Translations under genes and position numbers: made by a program | Assembly: GCA_030535425.1 (NCBI GenBank) | Contig: JAUNHQ010000014.1 | Location: 1 to 53,403, forward strand | Length of the DNA: 53,403 nt | Origin: Pseudomonadota bacterium | GTDB lineage: Bacteria; Pseudomonadota; Gammaproteobacteria; Burkholderiales; Burkholderiaceae_C | Reading direction: 5' to 3' | Shown here: in pieces, positions 10,727 through 19,338 of the stretch | Numbering within the stretch: the first letter of the stretch is position 1 | Layout of the letters: each line of letters starts with the position of its first letter | The notes under the pieces: model-generated | Told to the model about the DNA's origin: nothing | Seen by the model: only the letters and a program-made list of their open reading frames with translations | Databases searched by the model: none

Positions 10727-10783
10727 AACGGCTCGCCAATGCACACAGGGCATCCACCTTATCGACTCTCGCACCGTCAGAAT

Positions 10784-10833
10784 ACTATTTATTTCATAGC
10801 TTCACCCGCGCATCAACAAAGCGCGAAAAGCCT
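10784..10833 (+). repeat. Dispersed hairpin repeat, forward copy
   Basis: CTAT, 7-nt loop, ATAGC, then GCGCATCAACAAAGCGC and GAAAAGCC. The spacing of the CTAT/ATAG arms matches other copies, but the left outermost base is changed. It lies between chrA and the UbiH-type gene. Confidence 0.6.
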
Positions 10834-10879
10834 GTGCAAGCCATAATTCGCACCGACCTGCCGCCAGACTGGCTGCACC

Positions 10880-10885
10880 TACAAT
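10880..10885 (+). promoter_or_regulatory. -10-like element TACAAT just upstream of the UbiH-type gene
   Basis: TACAAT ends 11 nt before the ATG at 10897, so a transcript starting 6-7 nt downstream would carry almost no leader. No convincing -35 is visible, and no Shine-Dalgarno precedes the ATG. Confidence 0.4.
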
Positions 10886-10896
10886 GTTTTTTCACC

Positions 10897-12027
10897 ATGG
10901 CTGTCAAACACGACATCTGCATTCGCGGCGCTGGCATCGTGGGCCGCACGCTGGCGCTGCTGCTGGCGCGTGAGCGCCTGCGCGTAGCGCTGGTGGCGCC
11001 TCCTGCCAGCGCCGTACCTGCCCCTTCCGATGTGCGGGCCTATGCCCTCAGCCCTGCCTCGCGTCAGTTGCTCGAAAGTCTGCGCTGCTGGCCCGAGCCG
11101 CACCAGGCCACCGCCGTGCTGGCCATGCAGGTGCATGGAGATGCGCAAGGCGTCACGCATTTCAGCGCACAGACGCAAGACGTGCCTGCGCTGAACTGGA
11201 TTGTGGACGTGCCCGCGCTCGAACAACGCCTGGCCGATGCCTGCCAGTACCAAGGCAGCATCGACACCGTGCCCGCACCCGTGCCCGCCTGGCTGACCGT
11301 GGTATGCGAAGGTCGTGCCAGCCGCACACGGGCCGAACTGGGCGTGGACTTTCACGCCGTGCGTTACCCGCAAGATGCCATCGCCACACGCCTGACCTGC
11401 GAGCGCCCGCACGGGCAAACCGCGCGTCAGTGGTTCATGGCCGAAGGTGACATCCTGGCATTGCTGCCACTGGGCGGCGACCAGGGACGCGAAGTGGCCG
11501 TGGTCTGGTCGGTCGGCACCGACCGACTCGCGCCGCTGATGGAGCTGCCAGACACCGACTTTGCCGCGCGCCTGCACACGATCAGCGGCGGCGTCCTGGG
11601 CGCCCTGCACGTCAGCGCGCCTCGTGCCAGCTGGCCACTGCTGCTGGCGCATGCTGCGCGCTGGACTGGCCCCATGCCAGGCCGCCCGGGTGAAAGCTTT
11701 GCTCTGGCGGGCGACGCGGCCCATGCCATGCACCCCCTGGCCGGCCAGGGGCTGAACGTGGGACTGGGTGACGTGGCCGAGTTGGCCCGCGTGCTGGCTG
11801 CGCGCGAATACTGGCGCACCCCGGCCGATCTGAAGCTGCTGCGCCGCTACGAGCGCGCACGCCAAGGCGCGTGGCTGCGCATGCGCCTGGCCACCGACGG
11901 GCTGCAACAGCTTTTTGGCCGCCGCGAAGCCGCTGCCGTGGCCCTGCGCAACTGGGGCATGCGTGCTTTCGACGTCAGTGGCCCGTTCAAAAACCACATC
12001 GCCCGCCTGGCCATGGAAAGCGGCTGA
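10897..12027 (+). CDS. UbiH/UbiF-family FAD-dependent monooxygenase
   Basis: Probable ubiquinone-biosynthesis aromatic hydroxylase. 376 residues from the ATG at 10897. The FAD-binding Rossmann motif is at residues 11-16 (GAGIVG). The second family signature, GDAAHAMHPLAGQGLNVGLGD, lies near 271-291. NADPH/substrate-side sequences are less conserved. UbiH, UbiF, UbiI and UbiM cannot be told apart here, so no symbol is given. dsbC follows after 59 nt on the same strand. An upstream GTG/ATG extension was rejected because the Rossmann fold starts at once from 10897. Confidence 0.88.
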   Translation: MAVKHDICIRGAGIVGRTLALLLARERLRVALVAPPASAVPAPSDVRAYALSPASRQLLESLRCWPEPHQATAVLAMQVHGDAQGVTHFSAQTQDVPALNWIVDVPALEQRLADACQYQGSIDTVPAPVPAWLTVVCEGRASRTRAELGVDFHAVRYPQDAIATRLTCERPHGQTARQWFMAEGDILALLPLGGDQGREVAVVWSVGTDRLAPLMELPDTDFAARLHTISGGVLGALHVSAPRASWPLLLAHAARWTGPMPGRPGESFALAGDAAHAMHPLAGQGLNVGLGDVAELARVLAAREYWRTPADLKLLRRYERARQGAWLRMRLATDGLQQLFGRREAAAVALRNWGMRAFDVSGPFKNHIARLAMESG

Positions 12028-12086
12028 GCGTCATCCGCCCCATTGCCGCCGTTGCTTGACATTTTTTGCACCTCCTTTAACGCCCT

Positions 12087-12800
12087 ATGACACTGCACCC
12101 TGCCCTTCGCGCCAGCCTGGCCGTCTTTGCCCTGGCCCTGCCGCTGGCCGCTGCCGCCCAGGAGGCGGCCATCCGCAAAAACCTGGCCGAGCGCGTGCCC
12201 GGCCTCAGCCAAATCGACGAGGTACGCCCAACACCCATGAGCGGCCTGTACGAAGTGCGCGTGGGCACGGACATCATCTACACCGACGCCGAGGGCAACT
12301 TCCTGCTGCAAGGCAGCCTGCTGGACACGCGCGCGCGCAAGAACCTGACGGAAGAACGCATTGAAAAGCTCACCGCCATCCAGTTTGGCGAGTTGAACCT
12401 CAAACACGCCTTCCGCACCGTGCGTGGCAACGGCAAGCGCAAGCTGGCCGTGTTCGAGGATCCCAACTGTGGCTACTGCAAGCGCTTCGAGAAAGACTTG
12501 CAGCAGATCGACAACGTAACCGTTTACTACTTCCTGATCCCCATCCTGGGTGAAGACTCGGCGGAAAAATCCCGCCAGATCTGGTGCGCTAAGGATCGCA
12601 ACAAGGCCTGGCTCGACTGGATGCTGCGCGATGTCACCCCCAAAGGCAGCCCCAGTTGCAACACCGACGCACTGACCGCCAACATGGACTTTGCGCGCAA
12701 ATACCGCATCACCGGCACCCCCACCGTGGTCTTTGCCGACGGCACGCGCGTGCCGGGCGCCATCAACGCGCAGCAGATCGAACAGTTCCTCTCGCGCTAG
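12087..12800 (+). CDS. dsbC: Periplasmic thiol:disulfide isomerase DsbC
   Basis: Homodimeric protein that shuffles wrong disulfides in the periplasm and is kept reduced by DsbD. 237 residues: signal peptide at 1-24 (ending LAAAAQ), N-terminal dimerisation domain (VRPTPMSGLYEVRVGTDIIY) and a thioredoxin fold with active site C128-G-Y-C131 in FEDPNCGYCKRF. The cis-proline region reads ITGTPTVVF. A second Cys pair (WCAKD and SCNTD) matches the structural disulfide of the family. It follows the UbiH-type gene; a DUF3429 gene starts 37 nt downstream. Confidence 0.95.
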   Translation: MTLHPALRASLAVFALALPLAAAAQEAAIRKNLAERVPGLSQIDEVRPTPMSGLYEVRVGTDIIYTDAEGNFLLQGSLLDTRARKNLTEERIEKLTAIQFGELNLKHAFRTVRGNGKRKLAVFEDPNCGYCKRFEKDLQQIDNVTVYYFLIPILGEDSAEKSRQIWCAKDRNKAWLDWMLRDVTPKGSPSCNTDALTANMDFARKYRITGTPTVVFADGTRVPGAINAQQIEQFLSR

Positions 12801-12837
12801 CCTCCAAACGCCACAGCGCCTGCTGCTGGTCACGCCC

Positions 12838-13335
12838 ATGCGCCGCCCGCTCCCGCCAGACAACACCGCCCAGGCTCTGCTGGCCTCGACCAGCACACCG
12901 CGCTGGCGGCTCATCTACGTGCTGATCTACCTGGCCCTGGGGCTGTTTGCTCTGCTCGCACTGCTCACATGGACACCTCACCCCGGCATGCAGGCGCTGG
13001 TTTTGCAGGCGCTCACCGGCTACGCCGCCCTGCTGGTTAGCTTCACCGGAGGACTGCACTGGGGCGTGGGCCTGCGCTATCTGGCCACCACCTCGCGCGT
13101 GCCCGCCTTTCACTTCGTCTGGGGGCCACTGCCTGCGCTCCTGGCCTGGGGTGCCATGCTGCTGCCTGCACACTTGGGCCTGCTGCTCATGGCCGCCGTG
13201 TACGCCCTGGCTCATTTGGTGGATGTGCGCGTCTGGCCCGGCAGCGGCCTGGCCCCTTGGGTGCCGCTGCGCCAGCAGTTCACCGTGGGCGCCATGGCCT
13301 GCTGCGTGCTGGGCGCGGTGGCCACCCCCTGGTAA
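12838..13335 (+). CDS. DUF3429 integral membrane protein
   Basis: 165 residues from the ATG at 12838. About five hydrophobic helices are predicted. VSFTGGLHWGVGLR near residue 65 matches the conserved signature of DUF3429 proteins, and the C-terminal WVPLRQQFTVGAMACCVLG is also typical. Function unknown. The longer frame begins inside dsbC and was trimmed. It lies 17 nt upstream of the M61 peptidase gene and is probably cotranscribed with dsbC. Confidence 0.82.
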   Translation: MRRPLPPDNTAQALLASTSTPRWRLIYVLIYLALGLFALLALLTWTPHPGMQALVLQALTGYAALLVSFTGGLHWGVGLRYLATTSRVPAFHFVWGPLPALLAWGAMLLPAHLGLLLMAAVYALAHLVDVRVWPGSGLAPWVPLRQQFTVGAMACCVLGAVATPW

Positions 13336-13352
13336 AGCACCGGCCCTCACCC

Positions 13353-15200
13353 ATGCCTGCCAAGCCTTTGCCCATGCCTTCTGCTGCTTCCTCTTCCCGC
13401 CGTGTCAGCAGCCCGCCGCTGCACTACACCGTCAGCGTCGCCAGCCTGGGCGGCCACCGCTGGGCCGTGCAACTGCGCATCGCCCGCCCGGCGGCTTGCC
13501 AGCGCGTGTCCTTGCCTGTGTGGATACCGGGCAGTTACCTCGTGCGTGAATTCGCCCGCCACCTCAACGGCCTGAACGCCCGCCAGGGCCGCACGGCCCG
13601 CGCCTTGCAGCAAGTGGACAAATGCACCTGGGACATCCACTGTGACCCCGCGCAGCCCCTGGTGCTGCACTACGAGGTCTATGCCTTCGACGCTTCCGTG
13701 CGCACCGCCTGGCTGGATGCGCAGCGCGGCTTTTTCAACGGCACCAGCCTGCTGCTGCGCGTGCATGGGCAGGAAGACAGCCGCCACACCCTCAGCCTGC
13801 CCCCGCCCAGCCACGCTCCCGACTGGCAGTTGGCTACCGCCATGACCGCCGTGCGCACCGATGAACGCGGCTTTGGCCTGTACACCGCCAGCAGCTATGA
13901 GGAACTGGTGGATCACCCCGTGGAAATGGGTGCCTTCTGGAGCGGCAGCTTCACCGCCTGCGGCGTGCCTCACCGCTTCGTGGTGGCGGGTGCGCCACCT
14001 TCTTTTGATGGCGAACGCCTGCTGCGCGATACGCAGCGCATCTGCGAAGCCGCCATCCGCTTCTGGCACGGCGCCGAACCGCCTCCGCACCGCCACTACG
14101 TGTTCATGCTCAACGCCGTGCACGACGGCTATGGCGGGCTGGAGCACCGCGCCAGCACCGCCCTCATCTGCACCCGCACCGACCTGCCCCGCCTGGGCGC
14201 CCCTGCGGATGCCGCCAGCGTGGGCGAGGGCTATCTCACTCTGCTGGGCCTCATCAGCCACGAATACTTCCACACATGGAACGTCAAGCGCCTCAAGCCT
14301 GCCGAATTCGCCTCTATCGACTGGCAGCGCGAAAACCACACCCGCCTGCTGTGGTTCTTCGAAGGCTTCACCAGCTATTACGACGACCTGCTGCTGCGCC
14401 GCGCCGGCCTGATCGACGACAACACCTATCTGAAACTGCTGTGCAAAAGCATCAACCAGGTGCAGCAGGCTCCGGGGCGCCATGCCCAGTCGGTGGCGCA
14501 GGCCAGCTTTGACGCCTGGGTGCGTTACTACCGCCCTGACGAAAACACGCCCAACAGCACCATCAGCTACTACAGCAAAGGCGCGCTGGTCGCCCTGTGC
14601 CTGGACCTGAGCCTGCGCCAGCAAGGCGCAGGCTCACTGGACGACACCATGCGCACGCTATGGCAGCGCTGCCAGGGCGGCCCCCTTACCGAAGAAGACA
14701 TCGCCCAGGCCTTGCACACGCAGGCGGGCCGATCCTTTGCACGCGAGTTGGCCGACTGGGTGCACGGCACCAGCGAGTTACCCCTTGAGCGCCTGCTCAC
14801 CGCCCAGGGCGTGCGCGTGCGCCACGAGCCCTCGCAACTGGCCCAGACCCTTGGCCTGCGCGTCAACGACAGCGGCGGCGCCATCGTCCTCAAAACCGTG
14901 CTGGCCGGCAGCCCGGCCGAGCAAGCCGGCATGGCCGCGGGCGATGAATGGCTGGGTCTGGAAGTGCCCCCGCCGCGCCGCCGAGGCCCGCAACGCACCG
15001 CCAGCGAGTCCAGCGCCTGGCGCCTGAGCAAGCTGGACGATGTGCCGCTGTACGCAGGCAACGCACGCGCCGTCACGGCCCTCATCGCGCGCGACAAGCG
15101 CCTGCTTCGCCTGCCGCTTGCCCTGCCCGCCACCAGCGCCACCACCTGGCAGCTGCAAGCCGCCGAGCCTGCACAGGCTGGCCCATGGCCGGGGCGCTGA
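13353..15200 (+). CDS. M61 family metallopeptidase with PDZ domain
   Basis: Glycyl-aminopeptidase-like zinc peptidase, 615 residues. The N-terminal beta domain covers about 15-190. The catalytic domain has HEYFH at 303-307 in LISHEYFHTWNVKRLKP and the third zinc ligand region FFEGFTSYYDDL with E337. The YYSKGALVALCLDL helix follows, and a PDZ-like domain is at about 490-590 (GGAIVLKTVLAGSPAEQAG). No signal peptide is obvious at the chosen start, and an ATG at 13374 is possible. The end overlaps the start of the DUF3108 gene by 16 nt, suggesting translational coupling. Confidence 0.92.
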   Translation: MPAKPLPMPSAASSSRRVSSPPLHYTVSVASLGGHRWAVQLRIARPAACQRVSLPVWIPGSYLVREFARHLNGLNARQGRTARALQQVDKCTWDIHCDPAQPLVLHYEVYAFDASVRTAWLDAQRGFFNGTSLLLRVHGQEDSRHTLSLPPPSHAPDWQLATAMTAVRTDERGFGLYTASSYEELVDHPVEMGAFWSGSFTACGVPHRFVVAGAPPSFDGERLLRDTQRICEAAIRFWHGAEPPPHRHYVFMLNAVHDGYGGLEHRASTALICTRTDLPRLGAPADAASVGEGYLTLLGLISHEYFHTWNVKRLKPAEFASIDWQRENHTRLLWFFEGFTSYYDDLLLRRAGLIDDNTYLKLLCKSINQVQQAPGRHAQSVAQASFDAWVRYYRPDENTPNSTISYYSKGALVALCLDLSLRQQGAGSLDDTMRTLWQRCQGGPLTEEDIAQALHTQAGRSFARELADWVHGTSELPLERLLTAQGVRVRHEPSQLAQTLGLRVNDSGGAIVLKTVLAGSPAEQAGMAAGDEWLGLEVPPPRRRGPQRTASESSAWRLSKLDDVPLYAGNARAVTALIARDKRLLRLPLALPATSATTWQLQAAEPAQAGPWPGR

Positions 15201-16546
15201 CCCCCGCCCGCCCCGGCGGGCGGGCCCTGGCCGTCGCCCTGGGCCTGGCCCTGCTGGCCCATGCCCTGGCCCTTGGCCTGCTGGGCCGCCTGCTGCGCCC
15301 GCCCAGCCTGCTCAGCGACGTGGCCACCCCCTTCTACACCCGCACCCTCATGCCCGAGGCGCCCGCCCCCCTCGCCGCCCTGGCCACCTCCGCCGTCACC
15401 ACGGCCCCGGCCCGCCCCACCGCCGTGCTGCGCCCCGCCGACGCCCTGGACACGCCCCAGCCCACCCCGCCCAGCCCGCCTGCCAGCACCCCTGAGGCAG
15501 TCCCTGAACCTGCGCCTGAACCCAGCCCGCCCCGCCCAGCAGACGCGCCAGACACAGCAGACAGCCCCGCCACGCCACCCGCACCCAGCCCTCCTGCCCC
15601 ATCCGGCCCTGACGACACCATGCCCGTGTCCGCACCCGAGCCATCACCTGAGCTGGCACTGGAGCCCGCGCCCGAGCCTGCCACGCCCACTTCTGCCACT
15701 GCCCTGCCCGAACCCGCCCAGACCAGCGCCGATACCGCACATCCCCCTGCGCCTGACACCCCAGCCTCCCTGCCCAGCCCGCCTGCCTCCACCGCCTCGG
15801 CCACCTCGGTCGCCGCAGCAGAAGCCCTCCCTGCCGACGACACCCCCGCCGAAGCCGCCCAGGCACCCGCCAGCGCCGCCGCTTCTGCGGCCAGCCCCGC
15901 CTTCCTTGCCACCTGGCCCACCGACACCCGCCTGCGCTACCGCCTGGGCGGCTACTACCGGGGCGAGCTGCACGGCGATGCCCAGGTACTCTGGCAGCGC
16001 CAGGGCACGCGCTACCAGGCCACGGTGCAGCTGGACGTAGGCATCCTGCTCAGCTCGCGCTTTACCAGCCAGGGCGACATCACCCCCCAGGGCCTGCGTC
16101 CCGAGGTCTATGAAGAACAAATACGCCAGCGCCGCCGCGGCGTGCGCATGAGCGAAGACGTGCGCCTGAACAACGGCCAGCGCCTGCCCCGCCCCGCCGC
16201 CGAACTGCAAGACGCCGCCAGCCAGTTCGTCGAGCTGGCCCACCGCTTTGCCACCGGCCGCGCGCCCCTGACACCCGGCAGCCGCATCGACTTCTGGCTC
16301 GCCCGCCCCAACGGCGTGGACGAGTGGACTTACGACGTCATCGGTGAGGAAACACTGCACCTGCCCCGGCTCGGCCCGGTGCAGGCCTTTCACCTCAAGC
16401 CCCGCCCCCTGTCCAAGCCCAGCGGCAGCATCAGCGCCGAAATCTGGTTTGCCCCCAGCCTGCAATACCTGCCCGTGCGCATCCGCCTCACCCAAGGTGC
16501 CGACACCCACATGGATCTGCTGGTCGAAACCGTCGAGCAGCAATAA
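15185..16546 (+). CDS. DUF3108 protein with long Pro/Ala-rich linker and N-terminal anchor
   Basis: 453 residues. One N-terminal hydrophobic helix (ALAVALGLALLAHALALGLLG) is followed by some 200 residues of Pro/Ala/Ser/Glu-rich low complexity (about 60-245) and a folded C-terminal domain (FLATWPTDTRLRYRLGGYYRG onward) of the DUF3108 type, including LDVGILLSSRFTSQGDI and AEIWFAPSLQYLPVRIRL. The layout resembles TonB-like periplasm-spanning proteins: an anchor, an extended spacer and an outer domain. Function unknown. It overlaps the M61 gene by 16 nt. The stop is 1 nt from a dispersed repeat copy. Confidence 0.85.
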   Translation: MAGALTPARPGGRALAVALGLALLAHALALGLLGRLLRPPSLLSDVATPFYTRTLMPEAPAPLAALATSAVTTAPARPTAVLRPADALDTPQPTPPSPPASTPEAVPEPAPEPSPPRPADAPDTADSPATPPAPSPPAPSGPDDTMPVSAPEPSPELALEPAPEPATPTSATALPEPAQTSADTAHPPAPDTPASLPSPPASTASATSVAAAEALPADDTPAEAAQAPASAAASAASPAFLATWPTDTRLRYRLGGYYRGELHGDAQVLWQRQGTRYQATVQLDVGILLSSRFTSQGDITPQGLRPEVYEEQIRQRRRGVRMSEDVRLNNGQRLPRPAAELQDAASQFVELAHRFATGRAPLTPGSRIDFWLARPNGVDEWTYDVIGEETLHLPRLGPVQAFHLKPRPLSKPSGSISAEIWFAPSLQYLPVRIRLTQGADTHMDLLVETVEQQ

Positions 16547-16547
16547 T

Positions 16548-16606
16548 GCTATTCTTTAGATAGCTAAAAACCCTTATTGAAAGCGCGCAAATGGCCTTTT
16601 TTATGC
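16548..16606 (+). repeat. Dispersed hairpin repeat, forward copy
   Basis: GCTAT, 7-nt loop TCTTTAG, ATAGC; then CCCTTATTG and AAGCGCGCAAATGGCC followed by TTTTTT. It starts one base after the DUF3108 stop and lies between convergent genes (DUF3108 and the hemoglobin gene). The T-run would suit termination of the plus-strand transcript. Confidence 0.85.
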
Positions 16607-16623
16607 ATAAGACCAGAGCCGCC

Positions 16624-17019
16624 TCACCCCGGACGGTTGCGCATCCAGTCGGCGGTCTGGAAAAAGCTCTGATTCAGCCGCTCGCGCAGCGCCGCATCCA
16701 CCCCTGTTTCGCGCATCGCCTGGTCCATGCAGGCCAGCCACTCATCACGCTCACGCACGCCAATCGCAAACGGCAAATGCCGCGCACGCAAACGCGGATG
16801 ACCAAAACGCTCTACATAGTGGTTTGGCCCGCCCAGCCAGCCGCACAAGAACCAAAACAGCTTGCGCCGCGCCTGCTCCAGTGAAGAGCCATGCGTGGCC
16901 CGCACTGCCGCGTAAGCCGGCTCCAGCTCCATCAGGTCGTAAAAACGCTCCACCAGCGCCTGCACACCAGGCTCGCCCCCGATCCACTCAAACGGCGTCA
17001 CCGGTGCCTGCCCGCTCAT
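16624..17019 (-). CDS. Group II truncated hemoglobin
   Basis: 131 residues, the full trHbII length. FEWIGGEPGVQALVERFYDLM is the A/B helix signature; WLGGPNHYVERFGHPRLRARH covers the EF loop with the proximal His region, and HLPFAIG follows. W and H residues typical of group II haem pockets are present (FLCGWLGG). Likely roles are oxygen or NO/ROS chemistry. The ATG at 17019 is preceded by GGGGAG at about 8 nt. Longer in-frame starts would add a non-homologous segment and were rejected. Confidence 0.92.
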   Translation of the reverse strand: MSGQAPVTPFEWIGGEPGVQALVERFYDLMELEPAYAAVRATHGSSLEQARRKLFWFLCGWLGGPNHYVERFGHPRLRARHLPFAIGVRERDEWLACMDQAMRETGVDAALRERLNQSFFQTADWMRNRPG

Positions 17020-17075
17020 GCACGAGCTCCCCACGCGTTGGGCCAAGCCGCCCGAACCGGCAAAAACAGAGTATC

Positions 17076-17133
17076 CAAAAAAGCCATTTGCGCTTGATAA
17101 ATAAAGGTTTTTAGCTATGTTTAATATAGCTAA
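17076..17133 (-). repeat. Dispersed hairpin repeat, reverse copy
   Basis: On the plus strand: AAAAAAGCCATTTGCGCTTG, then AAAGG and TTAGCTAT, 7-nt loop GTTTAAT, ATAGCTAA. An 8-bp perfect arm pair. It lies between DUF3185 and the hemoglobin gene on the minus strand, in the intergenic region upstream of the latter. Confidence 0.85.
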
Positions 17134-17146
17134 ATCACCTACCTCA

Positions 17147-17368
17147 TCAGGGCTTCCTGCTCCCCAGCACCAGCAGCAGCACCCCCACCGCAATCGCCCC
17201 GCCGCTGGCCCACAGAGGAATGTTCACGTTTTTCCTCTCCTCCACTTTCAACTCCAGCGGACCGATCTTGGCTGCCGTCGTGTCCTTGGTAAAGCTGAAG
17301 CCGCCCGTGAACACCCCGGCCAAGCCCGCCAGAACAAACACGATGCCGATGATGCCAATGGGTTTCAT
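17147..17368 (-). CDS. Small DUF3185-type membrane protein
   Basis: 73 residues with two hydrophobic helices: IIGIVFVLAGLAGVFTGGF at the N-terminus and GGAIAVGVLLLVLG at the C-terminus. The middle segment KIGPLELKVEERKNVNIPLWAS is the DUF3185 hallmark. Function unknown; related proteins are inner-membrane peptides of many Proteobacteria. It is transcribed towards the hemoglobin gene with a repeat copy between them. Confidence 0.82.
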   Translation of the reverse strand: MKPIGIIGIVFVLAGLAGVFTGGFSFTKDTTAAKIGPLELKVEERKNVNIPLWASGGAIAVGVLLLVLGSRKP

Positions 17369-17430
17369 GCCACACCTTCCCCGTCAAAAAGTCAAAAGAA
17401 ACAGAGCGGGGCATGATAGCCTTGGCCGCC

Positions 17431-17871
17431 ATGTTTGCCCCCAGCCAAGCCGACGTTCGCCGCTTTTTCTGCCAAGCCTGGGCCAAGCACCAGGCAGGCC
17501 AGCCCATGCAAGCCATCGAAACGCTGGCCGCCGGCTGGGTAGCCGAGCACCCTGAATGGCACGCCGATCTGGCCGACGCCGAAGCCGCCATCACACGCGA
17601 CTTTGGCCAAGGTGCCACCGGCGCCAACCCCTTCTTGCTCCTGTCCATGCACCTGTCCATCAGCGAACAGTGCAGCATCGACCAGCCGCGCGGCATCCGC
17701 CAGGCGGTCGAGCTTCTGGCCCGCCGCCGGGGCGACTTGCACGCCGCGCACCACGACGTCATGGAATGCCTGGGCCAGATGCTGGCCGACGCCCAGGCCA
17801 GCGGCCGCCCGCCCGATGGCGCCGCCTACCTGGCCTGCGTGCAGCGCCGCGCCACGAGCGACACCCTTTAG
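17431..17871 (+). CDS. DUF1841 family protein
   Basis: 146 residues, soluble. The family signatures are clear: MFAPSQADVRRFFCQAWAKH at the N-terminus, NPFLLLSMHLSISEQCSID in the middle and HHDVMECLGQMLADAQ near the end. Function unknown, widespread in Beta- and Gammaproteobacteria. The ATG at 17431 matches the family start; an earlier in-frame ATG at 17413 adds MIALAA without support. It is divergent from DUF3185 and followed by bfr after 122 nt that hold a separate promoter. Confidence 0.88.
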   Translation: MFAPSQADVRRFFCQAWAKHQAGQPMQAIETLAAGWVAEHPEWHADLADAEAAITRDFGQGATGANPFLLLSMHLSISEQCSIDQPRGIRQAVELLARRRGDLHAAHHDVMECLGQMLADAQASGRPPDGAAYLACVQRRATSDTL

Positions 17872-17902
17872 GAAAATACCGCCAGGTGCGCTGGCAACAA
17901 TC

Positions 17903-17956
17903 ATTCGCATTACGAAAGTCCCCAGTTTTGGCGAATGCAAAGGCATTTTCTAGAAT
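17903..17956 (+). promoter_or_regulatory. Promoter of bfr with nearby inverted repeat
   Basis: -35 TTGGCG (17928-17933), 17-nt spacer, -10 TAGAAT (17951-17956). ATTCGC at about 17904-17909 and GCGAAT at 17931-17936 are an inverted pair, the second arm overlapping the -35; this could be a regulator site. It is not a clear match to a Fur box. Confidence 0.6.
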
Positions 17957-17993
17957 GCGCACACTTTCACAGCCCCCTTTAGGAGAAAAGCCC

Positions 17994-18470
17994 ATGCAAG
18001 GCGACCCACAAGCCATCGGCTTTCTGCAAGCCCAGCTCAAAAATGAATTGACAGCCATCAACCAGTATTTTCTGCACTACCGCATGCTGAAAAACTGGGG
18101 GCTGGACAAGCTCGCCAAGAAAGAATACGAGGAATCCATTGGCGAGATGAAACACGCCGACAAGCTGATGGACCGCCTGTTCATGCTGGACGCCCTGCCC
18201 AACCTGCAAGACCTGGGCAAGCTGCTGATTGGCGAGACGGTGCCTGAAATCCTGGCCTGCGACCTGAAAATGGAGCAAGGCGCACAAGCCACGCTCAAAG
18301 ACGGCATCGAGCACTGTGAAAAAGTACGCGACTACGTTTCACGCGACTTGCTCCAGCACATTCTGGACGACACTGAAGAGCACATTGATTTTTTAGAAAC
18401 CCAGATCGCCCTCGTCGACAAAGTGGGCCTGCAAAACTATCTGCAAAGCCAGATGGGCGACGCAGACTGA
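17994..18470 (+). CDS. bfr: Bacterioferritin
   Basis: Haem-containing 24-mer iron-storage protein with a diiron ferroxidase centre. 158 residues, full length. Ferroxidase ligands are visible: E18 in KNELTAINQYFLH, E51 and H54 in EMKHADKLMDRLF, E94 in IEHCEKVRDYVSRD and E127/H130 in DDTEEHIDFLE. The haem-ligating Met is in DKLMDRL (Met52 region). AGGAG lies 9 nt upstream of the ATG. No bacterioferritin-associated ferredoxin gene is adjacent. A strong terminator follows. Confidence 0.95.
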   Translation: MQGDPQAIGFLQAQLKNELTAINQYFLHYRMLKNWGLDKLAKKEYEESIGEMKHADKLMDRLFMLDALPNLQDLGKLLIGETVPEILACDLKMEQGAQATLKDGIEHCEKVRDYVSRDLLQHILDDTEEHIDFLETQIALVDKVGLQNYLQSQMGDAD

Positions 18471-18530
18471 CAAGCCACGCCCTTTTCGCCTCTTCGCCAG
18501 AGCCTTTCGCTGCGAATGCTCCGGCCCGGA

Positions 18531-18565
18531 AAAAAAGGGCGCCTGGGTTATCCAGGCGCCCTTTT
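18531..18565. terminator. Bidirectional intrinsic terminator between bfr and the NnrU gene
   Basis: GGGCGCCTGG (18537-18546) and CCAGGCGCCC (18552-18561) form a perfect 10-bp stem with a 5-nt loop. TTTT follows on the plus strand and six A precede it, giving a U-run on the minus strand, so it can end both convergent transcripts. Confidence 0.9.
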
Positions 18566-18642
18566 CTGTTTGCGCTTGTCGCGCGTGATGTGCGCGGCCT
18601 TCGGCTACCCAGCCTCCGTGGGCGCTGGCCCCATCCAGCCCA

Positions 18643-19230
18643 TCACAGCGTGCGCCCCAGCGGGGCCATGCCGATCCAGGCCGCATGGGCCCAGAAAGCG
18701 AACAGCGCCCATGCAGCCACGCCCGCTGCGGCACTGATAAGTGTGCCTGCCAGCGTGCCCGCCGGGTAGGTGCTGGCATGCACGCGGTCGCGCTGGTATG
18801 CCACGGCCAAGTCCAGCACGGCCCATAGCAGGAAAGCACCAAACAGCACCGCATCGGCCAGCTTGGCCGTGGCCAGCAAATGGCCCAGCGCCCACAGCAC
18901 CACCGCCAGCAGCATGGGGTGATGCAAGCGCGCTTTGAAATGGTTGCGCGGCACATAGGCTGCGGCCAGCAGCACAAAAGCCAGCAGCGTCAACAGCGCG
19001 TTCATGTGCTTGAGCGCCACCGGCGGCGACCACAGCCACACCGGCTGCTGCCGCGCCAGCCCATAGCCATGAACGATCAGCGCAAACCCCGCCAGCGCCA
19101 GCAGCGAATACACGAGCTTGTACGGCTTTTCCCCCCAGCGCGACAGCGCGCGCGTGCGCCAGCCTTCAGCAAAAATACGCACCGAATGGGTGCCCAGAAA
19201 CAGCGCGAGGCCGAAAATCATCAGGGTCAT
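18643..19230 (-). CDS. NnrU family membrane protein
   Basis: 195 residues with about six hydrophobic helices. MIFGLALFLGTHSVRIFAEG and HHPMLLAVVLWALGHLLATAKLADAVLFGAF (the HPxLxxxxxWALxHLxxNG-like region) match NnrU/MAPEG-like methyltransferase-fold membrane proteins. NnrU is linked to nitric-oxide reduction in denitrifiers, but many homologues, including probably this one, stand alone with no nor or nir genes nearby. Convergent with bfr across a shared terminator. Confidence 0.85.
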   Translation of the reverse strand: MTLMIFGLALFLGTHSVRIFAEGWRTRALSRWGEKPYKLVYSLLALAGFALIVHGYGLARQQPVWLWSPPVALKHMNALLTLLAFVLLAAAYVPRNHFKARLHHPMLLAVVLWALGHLLATAKLADAVLFGAFLLWAVLDLAVAYQRDRVHASTYPAGTLAGTLISAAAGVAAWALFAFWAHAAWIGMAPLGRTL

Positions 19231-19338
19231 GGCGTGGGATTCTTCGTGGGGAGGTTCTGATGCGAAGCCGCTCTACCAATCGTACCGCCCATACCGCCCG
19301 CCCCGCAGGCGCCCCATCAGCGCGAAATCGGCGCGAAA

